The position numbers were made by a program, and so were the translations under genes. Below, piece by piece: positions 22,701 to 33,300 of a stretch of 64,000 nucleotides of DNA. The stretch comes from Haliotis asinina (Eukaryota > Mollusca > Gastropoda > Lepetellida > Haliotidae). Every line of letters begins with the position of its first letter. Position 1 is the stretch's first letter. The stretch covers positions 49,390,645 to 49,454,644 of the forward strand of contig NC_090281.1 of the NCBI RefSeq assembly GCF_037392515.1, given 5' to 3'. The notes under the pieces are model-generated. The model was given only the letters and a program-made list of their open reading frames with translations. It did not search any database and was not told the origin of the DNA.

Positions 22701-24115
22701 AACTGTGGTTGAAAAAAATTGGCACAATTCTTGAGGCCAATGCAAACACGTACACATGAAGAAAACTTCGATGCAAAGATCACATGATCGATTGCACGTG
22801 CAAACCCTGATTTGGCACTAACGTCATTTGCACGACGAATGGATGGGTTTGAGTGGGTTTTGCTAACGTTTTTCTAGAGTCGGAAGATAGGGATCCCATT
22901 TCGGATACACAGATGTCTAGATAATAGAGAAAAATTATTCATTATTTTTTAAAATTACATTTTGTGAAGTTTCTATTTTGACTCAGTATATTACCTATGA
23001 AGTGTAATATACATCACAAATATTTTCACTTTCACAAACCCGTCGAACTTTTAAGCTCTGATGACATTGGCGTCACCTTCCGCAGGCAGTTAGCAAGCCA
23101 TTTTTTTTTTGTGTAAGCGCGATTTTATTCAGATAGTATTGAGGGCTTTTCCAACCCTTTTAGCAGCAATCATGTGAAACCTGGGCTTTTTTCATATTGT
23201 TAGCAGATCCGGAAGCTAGAGGCTCAGGTGATTGCTGGAATACACCGTATTCCATTGCACGAGATGCTTTTTCGCAAACAAAGAACCAGACCCTCGAATT
23301 CCGTAGGTAGGTGTGTGGAACAATTTGGCACATCCAAATCGGACTTAAATCAGTTACCATGAGTTAACATTATCCAGCAAAGGTTAACTTGTTTTAATGT
23401 TAGTCAACATTGGTGCGCCCGGGACAATCGGGCCTGTGAAAGGGGAATATTATTTTGTGTATGACGTCATAATGCATCATAGCGACGTCGTCATTATTGA
23501 GACAAGGCAAGTCAGAGCGGCGCGTATTTTGAAGAAGTTCTCATCGTTTAAAACTGCCACGTACACCGTTGCAGTAAAGGTAAGTTGTAATGCTCGTACA
23601 TAGACAATGTATCTATAATTATAAACACAAATGTTTTGAACCGTGTTTTATACATTATACTTGAAACGAATGCTGTGACCCAGCTCATCAAAAACGTGGA
23701 GATAGTTGAAATGTTCCCGGAGAGCACGAGCCACATGGAACCATGTTAGAGCCAAACTCTCACCAGAGAGCAGAAAATCGCTTTCTTAGACTATATCATT
23801 AGACTTTAAATTGACTCAACACCGAACTATTCAGTGACCATTACGTTGTCTGCTGTGATACTGATGTTCAAAATCGCGGGATACAGCAATATTGCCCAGA
23901 TACAATTTCGTTAAGCTGGGTCGATCCTGTCAGTCATGCTGGAATATTGGTAATTCTTTTGTATAAAAATATAGTTTTTGTCATTGTGGGTCATACGTAA
24001 TGTTATACATGATAGATACGCAGTTTTAAATACGCACAAAGTCATCATAAACTGGTGTTCGCAATCACGAAAATATATAACCAGGCGACACAGAAATACA
24101 ATTTTAATTCTTTTC

Positions 24116-24151
<36 letters not shown>

Positions 24152-27100
24152 TTATATATAATGTCTTGTGTCGTAGTCCTGAATTTTTATCAATAGAATT
24201 AGAAATAAAACCATTGGAAAATATTTTGCCGTTTATCGCAGTCATTGTAATAGCTGAATGCGACTTTGGACAACTCTTTCTAGGTGAATATGTCTCTGGC
24301 ATTAATAGACCTTGAGATGGAGAGCCACGTGAGCGATACTGAAAGCACCAGAAAGAAACCTAAAGTGTCACCTTTAGGGTTCAAAACCACAACTGATATC
24401 ATTGAACACGTCAGCCTCGGGGGTCATTGCCACATGGATCTCAAAACAGTCAAGGCTGAGAATAAGGATCAAAACAAGGACCAAGTAAATGGTAAGTGGC
24501 ATCAGCTATTTCCAAACAGAGTATCCCAGATGAAGCCTTTGTCATCTCAAGAATTATAGGAAACAGCCACAATCACATGGAACGGACTAAAATCGTCCTC
24601 CAGCGAACCATATCAGCCATAAGAGACAAATGAAGGTAACGGGTTGTGAAACTATCGTGCTTGATTGATGCAGTGAGTGAACTTAGTTTTACGCTACACT
24701 CAGCAATTTTTCATCTATATGGCGGCGGTCTGTAAATAATCGACCACACAATCTAGTGATCAACAGCATGAGCATTGAGAACCGATGATGTGTCAATCAA
24801 GTCAGCGAGCCTGACCACCCGATCCCGTTAGTCGCCTCTTATGACAAGCATAGTCGCCTTTTGTGGCATGCATGGGTTGCTGAAGATCTATTCTACCCCG
24901 GATCTTCACGGGTCACGGATGCAAGTCATCGTACCCCAAGCGACGGTGCTCATGGTATCAATGGCTATGGTGCCAAGTCCAAACTTGTCTGTTTACTGAC
25001 AGCCGTCACTGAGTTGGATTATTGCTAAATGGCGTTATACAACAAGCCATGAAACAGACAGTAATATCAGATCTAGTTCAAAGAAAATATTTTTCATTGT
25101 TTTGTGTCATAAAAGCACACGAACAATATTAATAAAACCTTATCTCCTAATAGGGATTAACAACGCCAAAGAGAAGAGAAAATGCAAGAAGGTAAAAGAT
25201 GCACAGAAGACAAAGAATGCAAAATATGCAAAGAAGGCGAAAGATGCCCAGAAGGAAAAGGATGCAAAGAAGGCAAACGATGCACAGAAGGAAAAGGATG
25301 CAAAGAAGGGGAAAAAGCGAGACACGGAAAAGGTGGTGAAGGACGCCAAGTGGGGAACCCTCTGCCGTGTCCTACAAGTAAGGCCACGTCAAACTAGGCT
25401 TCTGTTTGTGGCAATCACCGCTTCCCTTTTGAGTACACACAATTTAGTCGGATGATGATTGTACGAAGAGACGTTAATGCTCTACAAACCGTTCCCTGTT
25501 AAATCAACAAACTCTCACCGACTCCATATGTCGGTATGTAGATAACACATAGCTAAACAATACGCATATAAGATGAATGCCACAATCAGTTCCATTAGGC
25601 TATATCGCCGTTCCAAAGGCACGGAATGTCAAGTCACAAGAATAAAAATTCTAAATTTCTCAGTTCAGTATTATGTATGGCCGCCCCGTGCACTCACCAC
25701 TGCCAAATTCCGTCTCCTCATCGACTGCCTGATGCTTGTGAACACTTGGTTGGGGATTCTGCGTCATTGCTCTTGCAAGGCAACGCCAAGTTCCTGCAAA
25801 TTCTGAGGTTGGTTCCCAAGACCACGAAGCAGTGAATCCCACATGTGCTCTATTGGATTAAGGTCAGGGGACCTCAATGGCCAGTCCATCACGTTGATTT
25901 CAGCGTTTTGAAGGAAATTTCGTGTCAACATCGCGGTATGCGGCCGAGCATTATCATGCTGGAACTGTAGACCTGGGCCATGAGCCGCCATGAAAGGAAC
26001 GAGTTCAGGGGTGAGCAGTTGGTCGCGGTAAGCAGCAGGTGCGAGGTTTCCACGGATGACCTGAAGTCGGGAACGGTTGTTCCCACAGAAAGCACCCCAC
26101 ACCATGCAACTTACACCCCCGAACCTGTCGACTTCCTATACACAACATTTTGCATACCGTTCACGACGTCGTCCGCGATTCCTGTCTCTCTGGGTCCATC
26201 GGAGGTGACGTTGGGCCCACAGCAGACGTTGACGTTGATGAAACGGCGTCAATATTGGCCCACAATATAGACGTCGAGAATGGAGATTGGCAACCTACAA
26301 CCGATTTCGAATGGTCTGTGAGGACAGTCGACCTCTAAACATCTCGACCCTGGTTCGTGTAGCCAGCAGAAATCTGTCACGTAGGTGACGTAGCACGATT
26401 TGACGGTCGCCTGCACGTGACGTCACACGTGGACGACCCGACCTTGGGCGATCAGAGGTGGAGTCAGTTTGTTGTAGACGACCTCGCAAGTCATACACAG
26501 TACGACGGCTGCATCCCATTGTTCTTGCGACGTCAATAACTGATTTCCCGCTTGCAACATGCCAACGGCACGTTCACGTTGTACATTTGACAATCGTGGC
26601 ATTTAAAGTACCGTTAGAACTGTGGTTGAAAAAAATTGGCACAATTCTTGAGGCCAATGCAAACACGTACACATGAAGAAAACTTCGATGCAAAGATCAC
26701 ATGATCGATTGCACGTGCAAACCCTGATTTGGCACTAACGTCATTTGCACGACGAATGGATGGGTTTGAGTGGGTTTTGCTAACGTTTTTCTAGAGTCGG
26801 AAGATAGGGATCCCATTTCGGATACACAGATGTCTAGATAATAGAGAAAAATTATTCATTATTTTTTAAAATTACATTTTGTGAAGTTTCTATTTTGACT
26901 CAGTATATTACCTATGAAGTGTAATATACATCACAAATATTTTCACTTTCACAAACCCGTCGAACTTTTAAGCTCTGATGACATTGGCGTCACCTTCCGC
27001 AGGCAGTTAGCAAGCCATTTTTTTTTTGTGTAAGCGCGATTTTATTCAGATAGTATTGAGGGCTTTTCCAACCCTTTTAGCAGCAATCATGTGAAACCTG

Positions 27101-27874
27101 GGCTTTTTTCATATTGTTAGCAGATCCGGAAGCTAGAGGCTCAGGTGATTGCTGGAATACACCGTATTCCATTGCACGAGATGCTTTTCGTCATTTGCCA
27201 TTACTACATCCCTGTATCGGCAACTCCAAATTCTCACATAAGTGATAAACGTGTATGGTAGCCGTTGTATGTTTCCAGGAATCACCTCCTAACAGGTGTG
27301 ATTTTTGTGCAGGCGTTAACGCTATGGGGACCTGCCACGTTCACGTCTCCACTCAACTGTGATGACTTCGGGTGCGACGACATCAGTTTTGATGGTAAGC
27401 GTTCAGGATATCAGAGTATTAGCTCTGTAGAAGTATTCTAGAAATGTGTTCAGAAAACAATTTTTATGAGTAGTCTAACTGACAAACATACGAAGTCCCT
27501 ACGAGATACACCTTGAGTTTTGAGTGAATAGGAGTCAGGTTACAACGTAAATACAATTTCATGAACTGTTTTAGCTCTGTTCACTTACGCCCCTCGTTAT
27601 ACCACCTTGACGTGTTCATATCACACGTGAGTTTCTATCACCTCTTTAGTAAACTCTTCTGTTCAGGTCACCTGTTCCACTACTCTCCTTAATATACTGC
27701 ATCTTCTGTTTAGGTCACCTGTTTGAATACGCCTCTCGCCCCCCTGTCATCCCAAAGGTTGACGTTCCCCGTCTCCGCCTGCGGCCGACGCTCAAGAAGA
27801 GACTTTACAACATCGCCCACAACATTTTCCGATGTGGATCAATGAAACAAAACAACCAATATACATTGGATTAG
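19591..27874 (+). CDS. Unrecognised lysine-rich protein gene with duplicated exons 1-3
   Basis: I do not recognise this protein. Phase-compatible exons are exon 1 (19591-19773, copy 23397-23579), exon 2 (20460-20667, copy 24284-24491), exon 3 (21237-21460, copy 25154-25377), exon 4 (27313-27394) and exon 5 (27714-27874, TAG). One set of each gives 284 residues. Exon 2 carries a basic RKKPK motif, so a nuclear location is possible. Exon 3 encodes a highly charged repeat of the type KDAQKEKDAKK, likely helical. Exon 5 is basic (RLRLRPTLKKRLYNIAHNIF). The start at 19591 is the first ATG after an in-frame TAA. Exons 2 and 3 together are 432 bases and phase 0-0, so splicing exon 3A to exon 2B would stay in frame. 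No homologue is known to me; the gene may be lineage-specific. Confidence 0.65.
20059..20212 (+). repeat. 150-bp dispersed repeat, copy 2
   Basis: Diverged copy of the 18847 repeat, inside intron 1 of block A. Confidence 0.85.
20460..20667 (+). CDS. Lysine-rich gene exon 2, copy A
   Basis: Acceptor CTCTTTCTAG, donor AATG|GTAAGT. It encodes VNMSLALIDLEMESHVSDTE and the RKKPK motif. Phase 0 in, phase 1 out. Confidence 0.68.
20754..20998 (-). repeat. SINE family B in block A, truncated
   Basis: The plus strand reads CACTCAGCAATTTTTCATC, then GGCGGCGGTCTGTAAATAAT, then CCGGATCTTCACGGGTCACG. The end that starts GAGACAAATGAAGG in block B is missing here. Confidence 0.8.
21237..21460 (+). CDS. Lysine-rich gene exon 3, copy A
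   Basis: Acceptor TCTCCTAATAG, donor CAA|GTAAGG. It encodes repeated Lys/Ala/Asp/Gln units from NNAKEKRKCKKVKDAQK to WGTLCRVLQ. The reverse strand shows an open Phe/Ser/Ala frame that is only its shadow. Confidence 0.68.
21754..22685 (-). mobile_element. Dead Tc1-like transposon (transposase remnant), copy A
   Basis: Minus strand, ATG at 22683-22685 to TAA at 21754-21756. It has a helix-turn-helix (MGCSRRTVYDLRGRL), a GRPR-like link (RPRSGRPRV), then FQHDNARPHTA and SPDLNPIEHMWD, with 34 residues between Asp and Glu (DD34E, the Tc1 signature). Lesions: a frameshift near residue 20, TAG stops after QTIRNRL and after AKCCV, a TGA within the final region, and loss of the segment with the first catalytic Asp. 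It cannot be active. Terminal inverted repeats were not found. Confidence 0.9.
23397..23579 (+). CDS. Lysine-rich gene exon 1, copy B
   Basis: Encodes the same 61 residues as copy A with the same donor. Confidence 0.62.
23865..24020 (+). repeat. 150-bp dispersed repeat, copy 3
   Basis: Block B counterpart of the 20059 copy. Confidence 0.85.
24284..24491 (+). CDS. Lysine-rich gene exon 2, copy B
   Basis: Differs from copy A by one residue seen (HVSLGGHC instead of HVSLRGHC). Same splice sites. Confidence 0.65.
24612..24915 (-). repeat. SINE family B in block B, long copy
   Basis: It carries the extra GAGACAAATGAAGG and TTGATTGATGCAGTGAGTG block, also seen at 15.86 kb, that block A lacks. 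Confidence 0.8.
25154..25377 (+). CDS. Lysine-rich gene exon 3, copy B
   Basis: Translation identical to copy A. It is the nearest copy to the single downstream exon 4. Confidence 0.65.
25671..26602 (-). mobile_element. Dead Tc1-like transposon, copy B
   Basis: Same sequence as the 21754-22685 remnant with every lesion shared. The transposon was already broken before the block was duplicated. Confidence 0.9.
27313..27394 (+). CDS. Lysine-rich gene exon 4
   Basis: It follows GATTTTTGTGCAG. It encodes ALTLWGPATFTSPLNCDDFG and CDDISFD. Donor GATG|GTAAGC. Phase 0 in matches exon 3. Confidence 0.65.
27714..27874 (+). CDS. Lysine-rich gene exon 5 (last)
   Basis: It follows CTTCTGTTTAG. It encodes GHLFEYASRPPVIPKVDVPR, a basic stretch and NNQYTLD, with TAG at 27872-27874. 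Confidence 0.65.
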
Positions 27875-27924
27875 AACCGGGTCATTTGTTCTTGTTGTTG
27901 TCCCTAGTACCACGTTACAATATG

Positions 27925-28070
27925 ATGATGACCTGGCTGAGTGTATGTCACAGTACCCCAGCAGCGTGGATGGGTGGTCATACTATCAATCACTAATTTC
28001 CTGTCCCAGGCAGCCGCGATACTGCTGGAACATATCTGACTGCGGCGTCAAACAACACTCACTCGTATTG
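27925..28070 (+). repeat. SINE-like fragment with family A tail
   Basis: It ends in CGATACTGCTGGAACATATC, CTGCGGCGTCAAACAACAC and TCACTCG. The head is decayed. Confidence 0.5.
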
Positions 28071-28530
28071 TTACTGTATAGTTTTGAAGTTAGATTTGTA
28101 AATTGTATTTAGACCTATGGATTATGTACGCTAAGGCATCAGTACATTGTTAAAGATGAAAAAAAATGTCACTTTAATATATTGTAAAGTCATTTTTAAG
28201 AATTTATGTTTAACAATATTCTTTATAATGCGACATGAGTAAATGCTTCCTCCGAACTTTTTTCTGATTATTGTGTTTATGATAGACCAGTCCATCCAGG
28301 AATGTTATGATGGGGTCTCTTATGTTGATAGATATTGATAATAAGTTTCATCATTGGTGCTAGTGAGGGACAAGCGGATTATTTATTATCTCCTTGGTTA
28401 TAAATCTGCCTTTATGAAGGCTGAAAATCTACATGAATTTTGTCTTGCGTTCTGTTTTCCATCGTAAGTGTTTCAAATCAACCTACCAGTGAGTTGATCA
28501 GTTCCAATACTGTTGTAGTTAATATAATGT
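28071..28530. other. No gene seen
   Basis: AT-rich sequence 3' of the lysine-rich gene, probably including its transcript end. Confidence 0.45.
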
Positions 28531-28534
28531 ATAA

Positions 28535-28576
<42 letters not shown>

Positions 28577-28637
28577 TGATTAATATTAATTGAAGGACCT
28601 AACACACCTATACGCACACGCACGCACGCACACACAC

Positions 28638-28692
<55 letters not shown>
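28535..28692. repeat. Microsatellite cluster (TG)n, (AG)n, (CA)n-(TA)n-(TG)n
   Basis: 28535-28558 is TG and 28558-28577 is AG. 28615-28692 runs from ACGC/CA repeats through TATATA into a long TG run, so it can fold on itself. Confidence 0.95.
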
Positions 28693-28693
<1 letters not shown>

Positions 28694-28735
28694 TAAAAAC
28701 ATATAGACGACAAAACCGAAGAAAATTTATTAATG

Positions 28736-28823
28736 TATTAACGATCCTTACTATTATGAGGACTATAACGATCCTTACTATTATGAGGGCTATAACGATC
28801 CTTACTATTATGAGGGCTATAAG
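28736..28823 (+). repeat. 27-bp tandem repeat, 3 copies
   Basis: Units contain GATCCTTACTATTATGAGG and CTATAAC. Confidence 0.9.
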
Positions 28824-28912
28824 TCTCCCTACACAGTCTGACCATTAAGGGTTCCGTACTATTCGTGGCATTGTTCAATGTAGTCTACATCTACTCAATG
28901 TTCCAACGGACC

Positions 28913-29215
28913 TGTAAAGATCCGAGTTTGAATTGGTCTTCAACAACCCATGGTTGTCTTCAGGGGCGATTTACAGGATCAGGTGGTCAGGCCCGCTAGC
29001 CTGGTTGACACATGTCATCGTATCCTATTGCACAGATCGATGCTCCTACTGTTGATCACTGGTTTGTCTAGTCCACACTCGATTACTTACTTATCCCCAT
29101 CTATTTACACAAAATACAGTGCGTGTATTTTTCAGCAGAGCTATCGTTCTTGTCAAATTAGCAATCACTAGTTTGTCGCCATATAGCTTTCTCTGAGTGA
29201 GGCGTTAAACAGCAA
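28913..29215 (+). repeat. SINE family B copy (interrupted)
   Basis: GGTCTTCAACAACCCATGG and GATCAGGTGGTCAGGCCCGC open it. GCCATATAGC and GAGTGAGGCGTTAAACAG close it, with unrelated bases from about 29085 to 29165. Confidence 0.7.
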
Positions 29216-30167
29216 GCAAGACCATCAACATGCTGATCAGAACTAATGAATCGAAAAACGATACTGCAATACGCTAGGCTATCTTAAGTGATAAAAAAAA
29301 CCACTCCCATTCAGGGAATTGTGAAATGTGATAACAATGCCAAAATGAAATGTGGTACTACAAGGAAATACATAACAATATTTGGAAAGGAACCAACCAA
29401 ATGTAACGGATATAAAGACAACCATTCTTATTTCGTTTTCTAGCTTCAGAAACGTTCACCAGAAAAATGAAACATACCATTCAAGGGCAGATAACTCTAA
29501 TATTCCCTAACAGCTGATAGGGATATTGATCGAGTCATTGACAACTCGACTGTTCACGTCCCGGACAGGTAAGAAGACGACATATTCACGAGCAGTATTT
29601 TAGTTACAGAACAAGGAGGTAATTAGTCGTATTTTGTTAAAACTCAAATTAAGCAATAACAACACGACAACGAAAACCTTCCGAGTTGCATAACCACCTG
29701 TACGTACCATACAAGGATCGCAATTGTCGTCTGCTACTGACGTCTCCAAAGTTTGAATCAATGGAAAATATGGTTGAATGCAACCCTCATCTTTAGTTGC
29801 ATGCCACTGTATTCAGAAAGATCCCTAGAAAGAGGTGACACTTAATTAGACGATGACCCTATATATTATATTGTATTTAATTTTGGGTCTTTTAGTTGTT
29901 TTTGCGAGTTCTCTAGTGATTGCTGTGTAATGGTTTGTGGGCCCTGGTTTGTTAATAATTTTAGGATATATTAATTTATAAGTGTTATTTGGGATTGGGG
30001 ATCCAGATCCCAATAATTCAGTCGCAAAACATTGGCAATCATCTCCAACGTTAGTCAATATTCACTGTGGAATATTTCAGTAATATCTTGAATCAAATTA
30101 AACAAGACTGTTATGCATTCCAGTGTCACTACCTGTTTGTCTTTTGTCAGCATTCACTGTTTGGAAG
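29216..30167. other. NUDT6 upstream region
   Basis: AT-rich with no other gene. It should include the NUDT6 promoter and 5' untranslated part, but no specific site can be supported. Confidence 0.45.
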
Positions 30168-30357
30168 ATGGCACTGTGTAAGACAGCTGGCATGCATGTC
30201 CTAAGATGTATGAGATGTCGGCTGCCATTGTTGACGTCAGTCAGGCGAGGAGTTACTAGTCTGGAATATGAGAAGGATCAACACAATGGTGTGACTGTCA
30301 ACCTTGCCCAGCTTCCATCCAACACAACAGAGAAACAATTCCACACACAACTAAAAG
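30168..30357 (+). CDS. NUDT6: NUDT6 exon 1
   Basis: ATG at 30168-30170. It encodes a leader-like N-terminus and then NGVTVNLAQLPSNTTEKQFH. Donor AAAG|GTACTG, phase 1. Confidence 0.8.
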
Positions 30358-33300
30358 GTACTGAACAGTTCCCCATACAAACTTGAAAGTACCATAGGAC
30401 TTAAAGATACACCACGGTTGGGTGGTTGTTTGTTTGTTTAACACCATGCCAAGTAGTATCACTGCTATATGGTGACTGTCTGTTAATAATCTAGTCTTGG
30501 CCAGACAATCCAGTGATCAACATCATTAGCATCAATTTATACAACTGGGATATGATGACAAGTGTCAACCATATCCGCAAGCCTGAAGGGCACAAAATGT
30601 TGTTAGTTTCATATGCATAAATTTTGCTGTCAGGAAAATTCCATGTTATATTAAAGTGGCCACAAAATATAGCTGTTGATGACATGGGCAAGGATGACAC
30701 GATGCCAAGGCATCAGTTTGTGCATTGTAACATGGACACAGTTGCTTGCCTGTAGTATTGTCAAAATTAAAATCATATTCTTGTTAAAGCGCCTGCTGTC
30801 CTGTAACATTACCAACATATTGTTGGAGCATCTTTAGTCCTGGGGTGTTATTGCTATATTATTACATGAAGTGCCTACATACCTGGGTTGTTACTGCTAT
30901 GTTATTACACAGAGTGCCTACAGACATGGGGTGTTATTGCTATGTTATTACACACAGTGCCTACGGACAGGATGTTGCTGCTGTATTATTTCAAACAGTG
31001 GCCTACAGAGCTGGGATGCTCCTGCTATATTATTACACAGAGAACGAATTGTATTTTTTTTCTAAGATGATGTATTTAATAATTTCTAAGCCTAATTTCT
31101 ATTAATCTATGGCAGAAAACAAACGACGGTGTCTGTGACCTGAATTAAGAATCCTCGCACAGGGCTAACTGATGCGCTGTTCTTTTGACGTGTCAGCCCC
31201 CTACATTAAGACAAACGTTACTAGAAAAACAAATGATGAACAGTTTGGTGAAAGTTTATGTTCAGGTTAAATATCTTCTCTAGATCATTTTAATTTCATC
31301 TGTGATTCTCTTAAACCATACAAGGCAAAATGACCGTCTCATTTCTGCTACCAACGAAAGTTTAGATCAGTACATTTAGCTGAAGCTGACTAGTCATGCA
31401 ACATTCCACGATTGCATTGTGGGAATGTAAACATTGCAAACATGAACGTGTCTCTGTAAAGTTTTGAGTTGAACTATGAGGCATTTTATCCTTCTGAAAA
31501 CATAAACATAATGTTTCCACCGGTGATGTTAGCTGTGTGATGCAGCTGCAAACCGAAAAACGGGAATCAGTTTACTGTGGGAGTCTGTACGAGGGGATGG
31601 CAACTGACATCCATTGTGACGTTGGTTACATTGTGACGTAATGCAAAAAAGTTCGATTACGAGGGGGCAGACTGGAATGGCGCAGCGACGTCAACACATT
31701 GTGATGTAATGCAAAAAGTGTACATTATGGTGCGATAAAGTATTGTCGGTGCCTTTGATCTTTCACCGAAGCATCTTAGAAATTACTACAGAGTGCCTAC
31801 AGACTTGGGGTGTTATTGCTATATTATTACACAGAGTGCCTGCAAATCTGGGATGCTCCTGCTATATTATTAGACAGCGTGCCTACAGACCTGGGATGTT
31901 ACTGCTGTATTACTACACAGAGTGCCTACAGAGCTGGTATGTTACTGCTATGTGACTACACAGAGCGCCTACACAGAGTGCCGTGGGGTGTTATTGCTAT
32001 ATTGTTACACAGAGTGCCTACAGACATGAGGTGTTACTGCTATATTATTACACAGAGTGCCTACAGAGATAGGATGCTCCTGCTGCATCATTACACAGAG
32101 TGCCTACAGACTTGGGATGTTACTGCTATGTTACTACACAGAGTGCCCACAGACGTGGGGTGTTACTGCTATATTATTACACAGAGTGCCTGCAGACCTG
32201 GGGTGTTATTGCTATATTGTTACACAGAGTGCCTACAGACATGAGGTGTTACTGCTAAATTATTTCACACAGTGCCTACAGAGCTGGGATGCTCCTGCTA
32301 CATAATTACACAGAGTGCCTACAGACATGAGGTGTTGGTGCTATATTATTACACAGAGTGCCTACAGAGTTGGAATGCTCCTGCTACATTATTACTCAGT
32401 GCGCCTGCAGGCCTGTGGTGCTATTGCTATATTATTACACACAGTGTCTACAGACTTTGGGTGCTACTGCTATGTTATTACACGGAAGGGCCTACAGAGC
32501 TGGGATGCTCCTGCTGTATTATTACACAAAGAGCCTGCGGACCTTGCTTGTTACTGCTATATTATTACTCACAGTGCCTACAGACCTGGCGTGCTACTGC
32601 TGTATTATTACACAGAGTGCCTGCAGGCCTGAGGTGTTATTGCTATATTATTACACACTGTGCCTGCAAATCTGGGATGCTCCTGCTATATTATTAGACA
32701 GAGTGCCTACAAACTTGGGGTGTTAATGCTATATTACTACACAGAGTACCTACAGACTTTGGGTGTTGCTGCTATATTATTACACAGAGTGCCTACAGAG
32801 CTGGGATGTTACTGCCATATTACTACACAGAGTGCCTACAGAGCTGGGATGTTGTTGCTATGTTACTACACTGAGTGCCTACAGATATGGGATGTTACTG
32901 AAATATTATTACACATTATTGCTCTATCATTACACAGAGTGCCTTTGCTATATCATTACACAGAGTGCCTGCAGTCCTGGCAAGCGGAAGATAGGTCAGC
33001 AGTATGGCTGCAGGTGCCTCTCACACACAGTCGACTGATTGCTGCTGCAGTAGAACACGGCTTCACATTTCACCATGCAGAGGGGGACAAGGCCATGCTG
33101 AAACTGTGGCTCCACCCATCCCAGTCTGACAGAACACCTCGGTTTGCTACCCACCAAATTGGAGCTTCAGGTATCTCCAATAGTACACAGGGATATTCCA
33201 AAGGTTGCAGTATTCCAGAAGACCTCATTTTCTCTGTGTGCGTGTGCGTGTGCGTGTGCGTGTGCGTGTGCGTGTGCGCGTGCGCGTGCGCGTGCGCGTG

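Larger units (their letters stand above)
19467..23272 (+). repeat. Tandem duplication copy A (~3.8 kb)
   Basis: Starts at CGCAAACAAAGAACCAGACC and ends at GAGATGCTTTTT, where copy B begins with the same CGCAAACAAAG. It holds exons 1-3 of the lysine-rich gene, a SINE family B copy and a dead Tc1-type transposon. The offset to copy B is 3806 at exon 1, 3824 at exon 2 and 3917 at exon 3. Confidence 0.95.
23273..27189 (+). repeat. Tandem duplication copy B (~3.9 kb)
   Basis: It repeats copy A with scattered substitutions, a longer poly-T run near 24121-24149, and about 90 extra bases near 24560-24670 that belong to the SINE. From exon 3 to the end (constant offset 3917) the two copies looked identical as read. 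Confidence 0.95.

Noticed and set aside
23273..27189. Second independent transposon or gene insertion
   Set aside because: Everything in the block matches copy A in order and orientation, so it is one tandem duplication (or haplotype duplicate).
31743..33038. Long overlapping open frames in the 43-bp array as a Cys/Tyr-rich protein gene
   Set aside because: They arise because the repeat unit has no stop codon. The true coding part is NUDT6 exon 2, which starts at 32964.
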